Below the pieces are notes generated by a model. That model was not told the origin of the DNA and ran no database searches. It saw only the letters and a program-made list of their open reading frames with translations. A DNA stretch of 64,000 bases from Clostridia bacterium (GTDB lineage Bacteria > Bacillota > Clostridia > TANB77 > CAG-508): NCBI GenBank assembly GCA_017524665.1, contig JAFXVF010000013.1, forward strand, positions 124,001 to 188,000, in the 5' to 3' direction. Positions 26,628 to 35,905 of this stretch are shown piece after piece. Position 1 is the first letter of the stretch. Every line of letters starts with the position of its first letter. The translations under genes and the position numbers were made by a program.

Positions 26628-27650
26628 CTAAAACATTCCTTTACCAAGTTGTTCATTTAATTTTTTGCTAATATATTTCATTACTGAAATTACTTTTGAA
26701 TAGTCCATTCTTGTTGGCCCTATAATTCCTATTGTTCCTAAGTCCTTGTCTCCAAGTGTATGCTTAAATGTAACTATACTAAAGTCTTTTAATTCCGAGT
26801 GTTCATTTTCATCACCAATATATACATTTATGTCTTCTGCAATTCCAGAATTCAAAATATCTAGTACAACATCCTTTTCATCTAATACATTTAAAAAGTT
26901 TCTTGCAACATCCATTTTCTTAAATTCTGGGAAGTCAAATACCTTATTTGTTCCTTCTAAATAAAGATTTGTGTTTTCAACTATTGCATGATTTATCTGC
27001 TCAATTATTGGCTTTATAACTTTTACTTCGCCTTTCATCTCATTCATCATATATTGTTCAAAAGGCTCATCTATTTTATCTAGTGGCATTCCGCGAAGTT
27101 TGTTGTTGAATAAAAAGCTTAAATTATCTACTTGGCTTTGTGTAATGTCTTCATCAAATTTTATTATTGTTTCTTTTATTGCTCCTGCATCTGTGAGTAT
27201 TACTGCCATTAATACACGACTACCAAGTAATACAAATTTAATATCTACTATGTTGTGCATATCTGCTCTTGGTCCAACAGCAAGTGTTGTGTAATGCGTT
27301 ATTTCTGATAACGTGTTTGTTGCTATCTTAGTTAAATCTTCAATTTCATTTACTTTAGTTTCAAGTTTTGATTTAATATATTGTATTTCTTCTATACTAA
27401 TATTGTCGTCTTTTAAAAGTTCATCTACATAGAATCTGTATCCTTTTGCTGAAGGTACTCGTCCTGCTGATGTATGAGGCTTGTCTAGGTAACCTATGTG
27501 TTCAAGTTCTGCCATGTCGTTTCTTATTGTTGCACTACTACACTCTAGTCCATAGTTTTGTAAAAGAGCACCTGAGCTAACAGGCTCTGCAGTATTAATG
27601 TATTCTTCTATAATTGCCTGCAATATTCTTTTTTTTCGTTCGTCTAGCAT
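26628..27650 (-). CDS. hrcA: Heat-inducible transcription repressor HrcA
   Basis: 340 residues from the ATG at 27650 (GAGGTGG upstream; the frame can also open at a GTG at 27659). N-terminal winged helix with SSATIRNDMAELEHIGYLDKP, then the GAF-like and inserted domains, ending in GIIGPTRMDYSKVISVMKYI. HrcA represses its own operon by binding CIRCE; a CIRCE-like site lies 17 bases upstream. First gene of hrcA-grpE-dnaK-dnaJ. Confidence 0.97.
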   Translation of the reverse strand: MLDERKKRILQAIIEEYINTAEPVSSGALLQNYGLECSSATIRNDMAELEHIGYLDKPHTSAGRVPSAKGYRFYVDELLKDDNISIEEIQYIKSKLETKVNEIEDLTKIATNTLSEITHYTTLAVGPRADMHNIVDIKFVLLGSRVLMAVILTDAGAIKETIIKFDEDITQSQVDNLSFLFNNKLRGMPLDKIDEPFEQYMMNEMKGEVKVIKPIIEQINHAIVENTNLYLEGTNKVFDFPEFKKMDVARNFLNVLDEKDVVLDILNSGIAEDINVYIGDENEHSELKDFSIVTFKHTLGDKDLGTIGIIGPTRMDYSKVISVMKYISKKLNEQLGKGMF

Positions 27651-27666
27651 TTTTACCACCTCTTTG

Positions 27667-27693
27667 CTAGCACTTTAACTATTCGACTGCTAA
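27667..27693 (-). promoter_or_regulatory. CIRCE-like operator (HrcA binding site)
   Basis: Minus strand TTAGCAGTC, 9-base spacer, AAGTGCTAG, against the consensus TTAGCACTC-N9-GAGTGCTAA; a few positions differ but the spacer is exact and it sits between the promoter and hrcA. Confidence 0.85.
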
Positions 27694-27703
27694 CGCAATA
27701 TAT

Positions 27704-27730
27704 ATTATATCCATTTATACCTTTTGTCAA
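27704..27730 (-). promoter_or_regulatory. Promoter of hrcA operon
   Basis: Minus strand TTGACA and TATAAT separated by 15 bases, just upstream of the CIRCE-like operator, so HrcA binding would block transcription start. Confidence 0.7.
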
Positions 27731-27773
27731 TACTTTTTTTGTGAATTTTCTGTGTATAATTTTTACTAGTTTA

Positions 27774-27802
27774 TTGACATCTTTTTGATTAAAAAATATA
27801 AT
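27774..27802 (+). promoter_or_regulatory. Promoter of aquaporin gene
   Basis: TTGACA, 17-base spacer, TATAAT: consensus sigma-A promoter 30 bases upstream of the ATG at 27833, with AGGAGG in between. Confidence 0.85.
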
Positions 27803-27832
27803 AAACTCAAATAAAATTAAAGGAGGATTTTT

Positions 27833-28507
27833 ATGAAAAAATATGTTGCTGAATTTATTGGTACCGCAGTTCTTGTATTGTTTGGATGCGGTAGTGCAGC
27901 AATTGCAGGTTCAAGTTTGGGTACATTAGGTATTGCCCTTGCATTTGGTCTTTCAATTGTTGCAATGGCATATGTTATTGGAAACATTTCAGGTTGTCAC
28001 ATTAACCCAGCTGTTTCTTTAGCAATGCTTATTAATAAAAAGATGTCTGTAAAAGATTTCTGCTTCTATGTTCTCGCACAAGTTTTAGGTGCAATATTAG
28101 GTATTGCTCTTCTTTATGCTATTATAGCTAATTGTGGACTTAATGTTGCAGATACTGGTTTAGGAGCAAATGGATTTGATAGTGCTTCAAGTGTTAATTT
28201 AAATATGTTTGGAGCTATATTAGTAGAAATTGTTCTTACTTTTGTATTTATTTATACTATATTAGGTGTAACATCTGATGATAAAAAAGGATCTGTTGCA
28301 GGTATAGTAATCGGATTAACATTAGCATTTGTACATATTATGGGTATTCCTTTAACTGGTACATCTGTTAACCCAGCTAGAAGTTTAGCTCCAGCTATTT
28401 TCTTAGGTGGTCAAGCTCTAGCACAAGTTTGGGTATTTATTTTAGCTCCTTTTGTTGGTTCAGCATTAGCTGCTTTAGTATTCAAATTTTTAAATAAAGA
28501 AAAATAA
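27833..28507 (+). CDS. Aquaporin/MIP family channel (AqpZ-like)
   Basis: 224 residues, six transmembrane helices and two half-helices. Both NPA boxes are visible: HINPAVSLAM (about 62-71) and SVNPARSLAP (about 180-189). Starts MKKYVAEFIGTAVLVLFGCG. It transports water, or small uncharged solutes such as glycerol; the Arg after the second NPA is present. Single gene with its own consensus promoter and terminator, transcribed away from hrcA. Confidence 0.92.
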   Translation: MKKYVAEFIGTAVLVLFGCGSAAIAGSSLGTLGIALAFGLSIVAMAYVIGNISGCHINPAVSLAMLINKKMSVKDFCFYVLAQVLGAILGIALLYAIIANCGLNVADTGLGANGFDSASSVNLNMFGAILVEIVLTFVFIYTILGVTSDDKKGSVAGIVIGLTLAFVHIMGIPLTGTSVNPARSLAPAIFLGGQALAQVWVFILAPFVGSALAALVFKFLNKEK

Positions 28508-28529
28508 AAGATAAAAAGTATAAAAAAAG

Positions 28530-28560
28530 ACGGGAGCGGAATTTTCATCCACTCCCGTTT
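28530..28560 (+). terminator. Terminator of aquaporin gene
   Basis: ACGGGAG(c)GGA and TCCACTCCCGT stem with loop ATTTTCA, then a T run. Confidence 0.85.
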
Positions 28561-28568
28561 TTCAAGGC

Positions 28569-28958
28569 TTACCTCGGCGGTCTCCTGAGTTCGTACCGGA
28601 TCTCATAGGTGTTAGGGTCTCCCTCGTGGGGAGCCAAGAACGTTACCAAGTGAACCTTTCCTGTGTAGAGTTCAACCACGAACTTGTTGAATCGTTCCTT
28701 CTTCAAGAGTTGCACATGATAGTACCTGCACAATTCCCTCCGAATCTCAAGTTTTTCAACCCTTCCGTCGCTGTGCTCTATGCAGATGTACACCTGGCAA
28801 GGTTTTGCCATTCGGGTGTAGTTGGGGCCTCTGTTGACCACACTAAACCCACGCTTCATAAGCGCATCGATGTCTTGATCGTAGAAAGCCTTTTCATTCT
28901 GCGACCGGACAAAGTAAACGCCCATGATGCTCTCCGGCATCACACGAATCTCCTCCAT
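28569..28958 (-). CDS. GC-rich, foreign-looking ORF of unknown function
   Basis: 129 residues from an ATG with AAGGAG upstream. Base composition is plainly higher in GC than all neighbours, with codons such as CTC, GTC, CTG, CCG that the others avoid. It is the only ORF in which CGG occurs in frame without breaking the protein: three times (28905-28907, 28740-28742, 28596-28598), reading as Arg in VRSQN, EIRRELC and EIRYELR. No family recognised; it is soluble, basic at the C-terminus (YELRRPPR). It lies immediately downstream of the 3' end of tRNA-Leu, a favoured integration position. Under the decoding proposed for the rest of the window, this ORF would be broken, so either it is a recent import or CGG is read as Arg in some contexts. 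Confidence 0.6.
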   Translation of the reverse strand: MEEIRVMPESIMGVYFVRSQNEKAFYDQDIDALMKRGFSVVNRGPNYTRMAKPCQVYICIEHSDGRVEKLEIRRELCRYYHVQLLKKERFNKFVVELYTGKVHLVTFLAPHEGDPNTYEIRYELRRPPR

Positions 28959-29028
28959 GTTGTCATCTCCTTGAAAAGTATTGGGATACTCTTTTATTAT
29001 ATCATTCGTGCCAGTATTATGTCAATTT

Positions 29029-29111
29029 TGGTACCCAGGACGGGATTTGAACCCGCAAGGTTTCCCACATGATCCTGAATCATGCGCGTCTGCCAATTCC
29101 GCCACCCGGGC
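29029..29111 (-). tRNA. tRNA-Leu (anticodon CAG)
   Basis: Acceptor GCCCGGG pairs with CCTGGGT, anticodon stem CATGA/TCATG with loop TTCAGGA (anticodon CAG, reading CUG), a class II variable arm, the T-loop GGGTTCAAATCCC, and encoded CCA. Confidence 0.93.
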
Positions 29112-29143
29112 ATATAATGGCATAGATATATGCCATTTATTCT

Positions 29144-30013
29144 TTAATTTAATTCATTAATGTTGCGTATAATTTTATAAGCAGATTCATTTTGTTTTAC
29201 GTAATATCTATGTAATGATTTTAGTTCCAGGCTATCAGATTTATTGATTTCATCATCTGTCATGTTTTGTATGTATCCTTTTTCATATAGTGCTTCAATT
29301 TGGTCTTGTCTACATGCTCCATATGGATATGTAAACACTCTTATTTTTGCTTTGCCAACATGCTTTTCAATGTTTTCATATGCAATTTCAACGTCAGATA
29401 TAAGTGTTTCTACACTTTCTTTATCATAAAAAATATGTGTTCTTCCATGTGAAAATATGCTTATTAATCCGCTTCTGCTCATTTCTTCTGCTTGTTCCCA
29501 GTTAAAGTATCCATCTGTTCCAACTAGGTCATCTACAACGTAAATTGCAGCAGGGATATTGTATTTTTTTAAAATTGGGAATGCGTTATAATAATTGTCT
29601 GCCCATCCATCGTCAAAGCCTATCAATACACTTTTTTCAGACAAGGCTTTTGCTCCATCATAATAATCAGCTAAGTCTTGATAGCTAATAAATGTGTAAC
29701 CTTCTTCTAACAATCCCTTAATTTGCTTTTCAAATTGGGTTGCTGTTGTTTGCATGTAGTATAAATCTCTCGTTGGTTTTTCTGTTGGTATTTCATGGTA
29801 TATTAAAATTGGAATTCTAATATTCTTCTCAGATTTATAATACTTTTTTTCTGAATCAAGTTTATTGTATTCATCTGAAGTCTTTACAACTATATATGAC
29901 TTTATATTTTTGCACCCGTCATATATTTCTTTTGCAAGTGGATTTTTTGTTGCAAAGAATACCACAATTAATAAAATAATAACTATTAAAGCAATTATAA
30001 TTTTCTTTTTCAT
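29144..30013 (-). CDS. Polysaccharide deacetylase (NodB-type), membrane-anchored
   Basis: 289 residues. A single N-terminal membrane helix (about 4-20), then a NodB domain: IRIPILIYHEIP, the catalytic Asp-containing IGFDDGWADNYYN, the metal-binding FSHGRTH and YPYGACRQD. Family members remove N-acetyl groups from peptidoglycan or surface glycans. Five bases after the deoB stop and likely co-transcribed. It may act on the surface polysaccharide made at the end of this window; that is inference. Confidence 0.88.
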   Translation of the reverse strand: MKKKIIIALIVIILLIVVFFATKNPLAKEIYDGCKNIKSYIVVKTSDEYNKLDSEKKYYKSEKNIRIPILIYHEIPTEKPTRDLYYMQTTATQFEKQIKGLLEEGYTFISYQDLADYYDGAKALSEKSVLIGFDDGWADNYYNAFPILKKYNIPAAIYVVDDLVGTDGYFNWEQAEEMSRSGLISIFSHGRTHIFYDKESVETLISDVEIAYENIEKHVGKAKIRVFTYPYGACRQDQIEALYEKGYIQNMTDDEINKSDSLELKSLHRYYVKQNESAYKIIRNINELN

Positions 30014-30018
30014 ATAAC

Positions 30019-31198
30019 TTAAGCCTCTATTTCTTTTCTAAAACTTTCACCATATGGTAGTTTGTCTAGATTAAATATGTCTAATATTGTAGCTGAAATG
30101 TCTGCATATGTTGCCCTTGTCCCAATATTTGTGTTTTGCTTTATTTCTTTTCCATATATTAAAATTGGAATATATTCTCTAGAATGGTCTGTACTAGGTG
30201 TGCTTGGATCGTTACCATGATCTGCTGTTACAATTAAGCAATCTGTGTCACTCATTTGATTCATAATTTCTGGTAGTTTATCATCAAAGTATTCTAATGC
30301 TCTTGCGTACCCTTCTATGTTATTTCTATGGCCATAAAGCATGTCTGTATCTACTAAATTAGTAAAAATTAAGCCTTTATTATTATTTTTTATTTCTTCT
30401 ATTGTTTTTTCTATTCCATCTGCATTTCCTTCTGTGTGAATTGTTTTTGTAATTCCTCTACCAGAAAAAAGGTCTTCAATTTTACCTATTGCAATTACAT
30501 CTTTTCCGCTTTCCTTTATTTCATCTAGCATGGTTTTTCCAAACTTTTCTGATTCGAAGTCTTTTCTATTATATGTTCTTTTAAAGTTTTCCGCACTATC
30601 TCCTACAAATGGTCTTGCAATTACTGTTCCGACATTATATTCTTCTTTAGCAAGCATTTCTCTAGCACTTTCGCAAAGTTTGTATAATTGTTCTACCGGA
30701 ATCACATCTTCATGAGCAGCTATTTGGAAAACACTATCTGCAGAAGTATATATAATTGGATATCCGGTTTTTATATGCTCTTCGCCATATTTTTTTAGTA
30801 GTTCTGTGCCTGAACCAACTTCATTACAAAGGATACCTTTTAGTCCAGTTCTAGCTTTAAATTCTTCAATCATTTTTTCAGGGAATGCATTTGGATATGT
30901 AGTAAATCCTTTTTCTTTAACGAAGCCCGAAATCTCCCAATGCCCAACTGGGCTGTTTTTCCCTTGTGATTTTTCGGCAGCTTTTCCGGAAGCTACCTAT
31001 TACGTCATCTTCTTTATCTGGTATTTCTATGCCGTCAATATTATATAGTCCCATTTTTTTTAGGTTAGGTATGTTTAGTTTTGTGTTATTGTATATTCCT
31101 AATAATGTATTGCTTCCTTCGTCATGATAATCACATGCATCTGGTAATTCTCCCACTCCAAATCCATCTAAAACAACAATTATAAATCTTTCAATCAT
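30019..31198 (-). CDS. deoB: Phosphopentomutase, through one +1 CGG site
   Basis: Interconverts (deoxy)ribose 1-phosphate and 5-phosphate. Conventional reading stops at 30917 after IGSFRKSC. Skipping the C of in-frame CGG (30986-30988, after TTC) gives Gly71 and GKAAEKSQGKNSPVGHWEI, the family's conserved block, then a frame to the end: 392 residues, the usual length. Metal-binding residues include VLDGFGVGELPDA (start), DTDMLYGHRN, and TADHGNDPSTPSTDHSREY. It overlaps the end of the upstream gene in an ATGA. A conserved metabolic gene of normal length, so a pseudogene is unlikely. Confidence 0.92.
30985..30988 (-). other. +1 frameshift site CGGA, deoB Gly71
   Basis: In-frame CGG after TTC. 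Skipping C restores the conserved GKAAEKS block. Confidence 0.88.
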
Positions 31199-33504
31199 TT
31201 TTCTGCACCTTTCTTTTTTAACGAAATATCATATTCATAAATGTTTACTTTTTTAGTAATTAAAAAGCTTGCATCTGTTTCTTTTGTAAAATACTGATTT
31301 GTATAGAAAGTTTTTCTGTTTTTAAGTGTGAAATCAAAATTGTCTAAGTTTATTATTAAATTAGTTGATTTGTCCATTCCAAGTGGCAATGTCTTATTAA
31401 AATTATCAAAGAAAATTATATTGGTGTAGTAAATAGCAGGCATCTCCTCTTTAAGATTTACTTTAAATAAATTGTATTCATTTTGGCTAGAATCTCCATT
31501 TGTAAGTTCCCTTCCCGCATCTAAAGAATAAATACTGTATCCATATAAATCTATTTTTTCTTCTATAGGAGTTACTTTATAAATTGGCATATCAATAATA
31601 CATTTTGCATTCTCAAAACTTTTGTTTAAGTTTTTCTCGATTGCTTTTAATTTATTTTTAAATTCAACCAATTCAGTATCTTGGTTTATTCCAAGAATCT
31701 TAAATAAATTTTTCTCTGTTTCTCTATGTTTGTTCTTGCCTAATACTTTTATTTTTGTTCTGTCTTCGGATACACTTCCAAATATATCAATTTCAGTTAT
31801 CTCTCCGTTTTTTTCCTGTTCTAAAGCTTTCTTTTTTAATAATTCTAGTACTTCGGCAATTTTTGTATCATTTACTTTTACAAGAGTTTTTAGCTTGCTT
31901 AAAATATCTAATATTTCACTATTTGCTACAAAAATGCTGTCTTCTTCTTCTTTTGTAAGGTTTTCTCTTTGGATTTTATCAATTTGCATTGATATATCTT
32001 CTATGTCATCAGCATAGTCAAATACTTTTCTTAGTGTTTTTTCCTCTTCTTCAGGTTCCTCTTCTTCTCCCGGATTTAAGACTGGTAATTCATCCTTCGT
32101 ACTAAATTTCCAAAATTCAAAGATACTTTTCTTATGACTTTCTATTTCGTTTATATATAAAGTTGCATTTTCTATTTTTTTAGTTAGGTTTCTAACTTTA
32201 AGGTCTAGGGCATCAACATCTAATTGCTTGCTCTTTTTTTCTTCAAGTATTTTAGAGTATTCCTGATATATTACAATCAAGTCTTCAATTGTATACGAGT
32301 CTTTTTCTTCATGTTTTCTATCTGTTTTTTCAATACTATCTACTACTGTTGCTGTAATATTAATTTGCTTATCTTTTTTAGTCTTTTTTCTACTGAAGAA
32401 ATATTTAACGCGTCCAAAAAAAGTCTTTTTGTACTGAAGATATGTTGTAATTTCTTTTTGCTTGTCTAAAAATTCTTTTTCTTTTTCAGTAACTTCATTT
32501 TTTAAGTCGTCCAATAGAAGAGTTAATGCTTTTGACTGTTTTTTTGCTCTCTTTATGTTTTTTTCTGTTTCACTGTACTCGTTTTTTATAAACTCTGGTA
32601 ATAGTTTATAGTCTAATGGCTTACCTTTAAAATAAAATTCTAGATTGCCATTTTCATCTATGCTATTGTCAAATTTATAGAAACTTGGTAATTCTGCTTG
32701 GAGAATAAATAATGCTTTTATTTCTTTGTAAAACTCACTTGCTTCTTCTTTATTATTAAGTTCAACACGATATGTAGATTTAATCCCAGAATATACTTCT
32801 ATTTCTCCTACAATAACTATCTTTTTGTTTTGGTCTTTGTCTGTAATTTCATAAACATTTGGCCAATTTTTAGTAAATAACCAGAGATAGTTTTCTATAT
32901 CACTGATGTCGCTTCTCCTTAATATTTCTTCACTTGGTTCACAATTTGCTATTGGAACGTATACATATTTCTCCTTATTTTGTTTACTAAGTTGTTCTTT
33001 CAATAAATAAAAGAATGCACCAAATTCCATATCACTACTTGGTACAAGCATGAAATATTGGTTGGAATATTCAGAATAATATATTTGCCATAAATAATTT
33101 TTTTCATATCTTACTAAAAAAGGAATTGAATCGTTTAGTTCTTTTTGTTTCTTTTCTACTTCTTCTATTTCCTTTATGTCTGTATTTTTTAACATATTAA
33201 GAAATACTGCAAAGTTTTCTATGCCTTCTTCATCTTCTGATTTTAAATATTCTGATATAGGCTTTGCTGCTTCATATTTTTCTTTTATATCTGTTAACCT
33301 ATTTTTAGGCGTTATTAAAATTTTTATTTTATTAATTGGTACATATTGATATACCAAATATTCTTTATTGTCGAACTTTTTACTTGTTCTATATTCAAGA
33401 GGTGAAAAGTCTTTTAAAAAATCCGGTATGTTTTCTATATCTAGTCCAATATAATTCAGCTTATCTGTGAATTTTTCTTTCTCTTCATTAGTCAGCTTTG
33501 CCAT
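31195..33504 (-). CDS. Large unknown protein with coiled coil
   Basis: 769 residues from the ATG at 33504 (AAGGAGGAG upstream). No membrane segments or signal peptide. The first ~300 residues form a mixed domain with many aromatic residues (LVRYEKNYLWQIYYSEYSNQ, YFMLVPSSDMEF). Residues about 330-480 are strongly charged and coiled-coil-like with one basic patch (KKTFFGRVKYFFSRKKTKK), and a C-terminal domain (about 600-769) is preceded by an acidic linker. It looks like a cytoplasmic scaffold or structural protein. I do not recognise a family. It overlaps deoB by four bases. Confidence 0.8.
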   Translation of the reverse strand: MAKLTNEEKEKFTDKLNYIGLDIENIPDFLKDFSPLEYRTSKKFDNKEYLVYQYVPINKIKILITPKNRLTDIKEKYEAAKPISEYLKSEDEEGIENFAVFLNMLKNTDIKEIEEVEKKQKELNDSIPFLVRYEKNYLWQIYYSEYSNQYFMLVPSSDMEFGAFFYLLKEQLSKQNKEKYVYVPIANCEPSEEILRRSDISDIENYLWLFTKNWPNVYEITDKDQNKKIVIVGEIEVYSGIKSTYRVELNNKEEASEFYKEIKALFILQAELPSFYKFDNSIDENGNLEFYFKGKPLDYKLLPEFIKNEYSETEKNIKRAKKQSKALTLLLDDLKNEVTEKEKEFLDKQKEITTYLQYKKTFFGRVKYFFSRKKTKKDKQINITATVVDSIEKTDRKHEEKDSYTIEDLIVIYQEYSKILEEKKSKQLDVDALDLKVRNLTKKIENATLYINEIESHKKSIFEFWKFSTKDELPVLNPGEEEEPEEEEKTLRKVFDYADDIEDISMQIDKIQRENLTKEEEDSIFVANSEILDILSKLKTLVKVNDTKIAEVLELLKKKALEQEKNGEITEIDIFGSVSEDRTKIKVLGKNKHRETEKNLFKILGINQDTELVEFKNKLKAIEKNLNKSFENAKCIIDMPIYKVTPIEEKIDLYGYSIYSLDAGRELTNGDSSQNEYNLFKVNLKEEMPAIYYTNIIFFDNFNKTLPLGMDKSTNLIINLDNFDFTLKNRKTFYTNQYFTKETDASFLITKKVNIYEYDISLKKKGAEK

Positions 33505-33612
33505 TTTGCTCCTCCTTATTTTCATTTTAAAGTATAACACAAAGCATTTTTTCATTCAATCATTTTTTGTATATTTAGTTCTTTTTAGAGCAATATATAT
33601 GTAGGTGAAAAG

Positions 33613-34233
33613 GTGAATCAGATTATACGTATAATTACAAAATCAAAATTGTATAAAGCTGTTTTGTGGATAGTTCTTTTACTCTCTATCCTTATTATAT
33701 TTTGCTCTGTCTTCTACTTATTTTATCTTATTTATAGAGACGCTCAAAAAAATCAAATTGTAAATTATATCATGCAACCTTCGCATATCTCTACATTATA
33801 TTCTGCAACTATAATACCATATGATAATTTTGACTATTCTGGTATATACCATTCAATTGGAACATTGGAAATACCTGCTATCAAACTAAACTTGCCTATT
33901 CTTTCTGAATTAAATGATGATTTATTAAAGTTATCTGCTTGCCATTTCTATGGTCCTACAAAAAATACTGTTGGCAACATATGCATTGCTGGCCATAATT
34001 ATAATGATGGAAGTTTATTTAGTAACATACCTAGGCTTTCAATTGGAGATGTAATTATTTTTACAGATTTAAATAATAATATTTGTTACTATACCGTTTA
34101 TGATAAATTTGAAATTAGTTCAAATAATACTGCATGTACAAGTCAAGATACAAATGGGCAAAAAGAAATAACCCTAGTTACCTGTAATAACTTTACAGGT
34201 AACAGGGTCATTGTAAAAGCAATTTCTCTTTAA
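33613..34233 (+). CDS. Sortase (class D/E-like)
   Basis: 206 residues from a GTG start. One N-terminal membrane helix (about 15-40). The catalytic residues are visible: His in CIAGHNYNDG, Cys in ITLVTCNNF and Arg in GNRVIVKA. Sortases join LPxTG-type proteins to the cell wall or to pilins. It converges on 34235-34633, which encodes a protein with a C-terminal LPKAG sorting signal, a likely substrate. The promoter is in the divergent gap to 33504 and I cannot define it. Confidence 0.9.
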   Translation: MNQIIRIITKSKLYKAVLWIVLLLSILIIFCSVFYLFYLIYRDAQKNQIVNYIMQPSHISTLYSATIIPYDNFDYSGIYHSIGTLEIPAIKLNLPILSELNDDLLKLSACHFYGPTKNTVGNICIAGHNYNDGSLFSNIPRLSIGDVIIFTDLNNNICYYTVYDKFEISSNNTACTSQDTNGQKEITLVTCNNFTGNRVIVKAISL

Positions 34234-34234
34234 A

Positions 34235-34633
34235 TTATTTTATATTATAATCTTTTATTTTCTTGTAAGCATATAAAGCTGAAACACCAAAAAGTGCAAT
34301 TACAGCAATTAATACTATATTGTCTGAACTTCCTGCTTTAGGTAAGTTAGAATATGTGCTGCTGTTGTTTGTATTTGTATTTTTTGCTGTGTTTGTATTT
34401 GTGTTTGTGTTTCTAGATGTATTTGTATTTGCATTTGTATTTAAACTGTTAAACGCAACATTTGTATTTGTTTGGTTTGTAGTATTGTAATTAACTACAT
34501 TATTCTCTTGTCTTGAGTTTGGTATTATTGTTACTTCTTCGTCCTCAAATTCTGTAGCAAATACTGCACTACATACTCCTATTAACAAAAAGGCAATCAC
34601 TAATACTGTTAATACTTTCTTTGAATTTTTCAT
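34235..34633 (-). CDS. LPxTG-like cell-wall protein
   Basis: 132 residues from the ATG at 34633 (GGGAG upstream). N-terminal signal peptide (about 4-25, VLTVLVIAFLLIGVCSAVFA), a low-complexity Asn/Thr-rich middle (NTNTNTAKNTNTNN), and a C-terminal LPKAG, hydrophobic helix and basic tail (YKKIKDYNIK). This is a sortase substrate layout with Ala for Thr. The convergent sortase gene stops one base away. Confidence 0.88.
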   Translation of the reverse strand: MKNSKKVLTVLVIAFLLIGVCSAVFATEFEDEEVTIIPNSRQENNVVNYNTTNQTNTNVAFNSLNTNANTNTSRNTNTNTNTAKNTNTNNSSTYSNLPKAGSSDNIVLIAVIALFGVSALYAYKKIKDYNIK

Positions 34634-34787
34634 ATTTATTCTCCCTTTCACTTTATAATTATATACTTTTTCTTTAGTATATGTATCTTACCTATATATT
34701 TATACTACAAAAAGCGAGAAAAATCAAGCCTTTTTCGCATTTTTTTATTACATTTGTGTTACGTATGTGTGTCAAAACTGTTACATT

Positions 34788-35880
34788 TTACACATTAAAT
34801 CTGAATAATACTATGTCTCCTTCTTGCATTATGTAATCTTTTCCCTCTAATCTAAGCATTCCTTTTTCTCTTACAGCAGCCATTGATCCCTCTTTTACAA
34901 GTTCATCATATGATACTACTTCTGCTCTTATAAATCCTCTTTGAATATCTGTGTGAATTTTTCCAGCAGCTTCCGGTGCTTTTGTTCCTATTTTTATAGT
35001 CCATGCTCTAACTTCAGGTTCTCCTGCAGTTAAAAAGCTCATAAGTCCTAGTAATTTATAGCTTGCTTTTATAACTTTGTCTAAACCAGATTCTTCCAAA
35101 CCAAGTTCTTTTAGCATTTCTTTTTTTTCTTGCTCATCTAATATAGTAAGTTCTTCTTCTATTTTTACACATAGAGGTATAACCTCAGCATTTTCTTCTT
35201 TTGCGATTTCTTGAACTTTTTTAACATTTGCATCAATTTGTGCATTTTCTATTTGAGCTTCAGATATGTTTGCTACATATAAAATTGGCTTAGCTGTAAG
35301 AAGCATTGTTTCTTTTATTGCGTCTTTTTCTTCATCTGTAAGCTTAACGCTTCTTGCTGGTTTTCCATCTGCTAATGCAGACTGAATTTTTTCTAATGCT
35401 CCAAGTTCTAAAGCATATTTTTTATCTGCCTTTAACATCTTTTTTGTTCTATCTATTCTCTTTTCCATAGTTTCCATATCGGCAAGTATTAGTTCAAGGT
35501 TTATTGTGTCAATATCACGAGCTGGATCTATTGAGCCATCAACATGTACAACGTTTGGATCTTCAAAACATCTTACAACTTCACAAATTGCATCAACTTC
35601 TCTAATATGTGATAAAAATTTATTACCTAATCCCTCTCCTTTACTGGCGCCTTTTACAAGACCTGCAATGTCTACAAATTCAACTACTGCAGGAGTTGTC
35701 TTTTGTGCTTTGTACATTTCAGTTAAAACCTTCAATCTTTCATCTGGTACTGCTACAACACCAACATTAGGCTCAATTGTGCAAAATGGATAGTTTGCAC
35801 ATTCTGCTCCAGCATTTGTTATTGCATTAAATAATGTACTTTTTCCAACATTTGGTAGTCCGTACTATACCTATTTTCAT
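34788..35880 (-). CDS. ychF: Redox-regulated ATPase/GTPase YchF (OLA1), through one +1 CGG site
   Basis: Ribosome-associated Obg-family ATPase. From the ATG at 35880 the conventional frame breaks after five sense codons at CGG (35860-35862, after GTA). Skipping C gives Gly7 of the nucleotide-binding G1 motif (MKIGIVGLPNVGKS) and runs to 34788: 363 residues, the family length. Other motifs: VEFVDIAGLVKGASKGEGLGNKFL (G3 region), the coiled coil, and a C-terminal TGS-type domain. Arg in place of Gly7 would break the P-loop. Confidence 0.94.
35859..35862 (-). other. +1 frameshift site CGGA, ychF Gly7
   Basis: In-frame CGG after GTA, codon 7. Skipping C gives the G1 loop GLPNVGKS; the original frame stops 11 codons later. 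Confidence 0.9.
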
Positions 35881-35905
35881 GTTTGATTACTCCTTTTTTT
35901 GTAAT

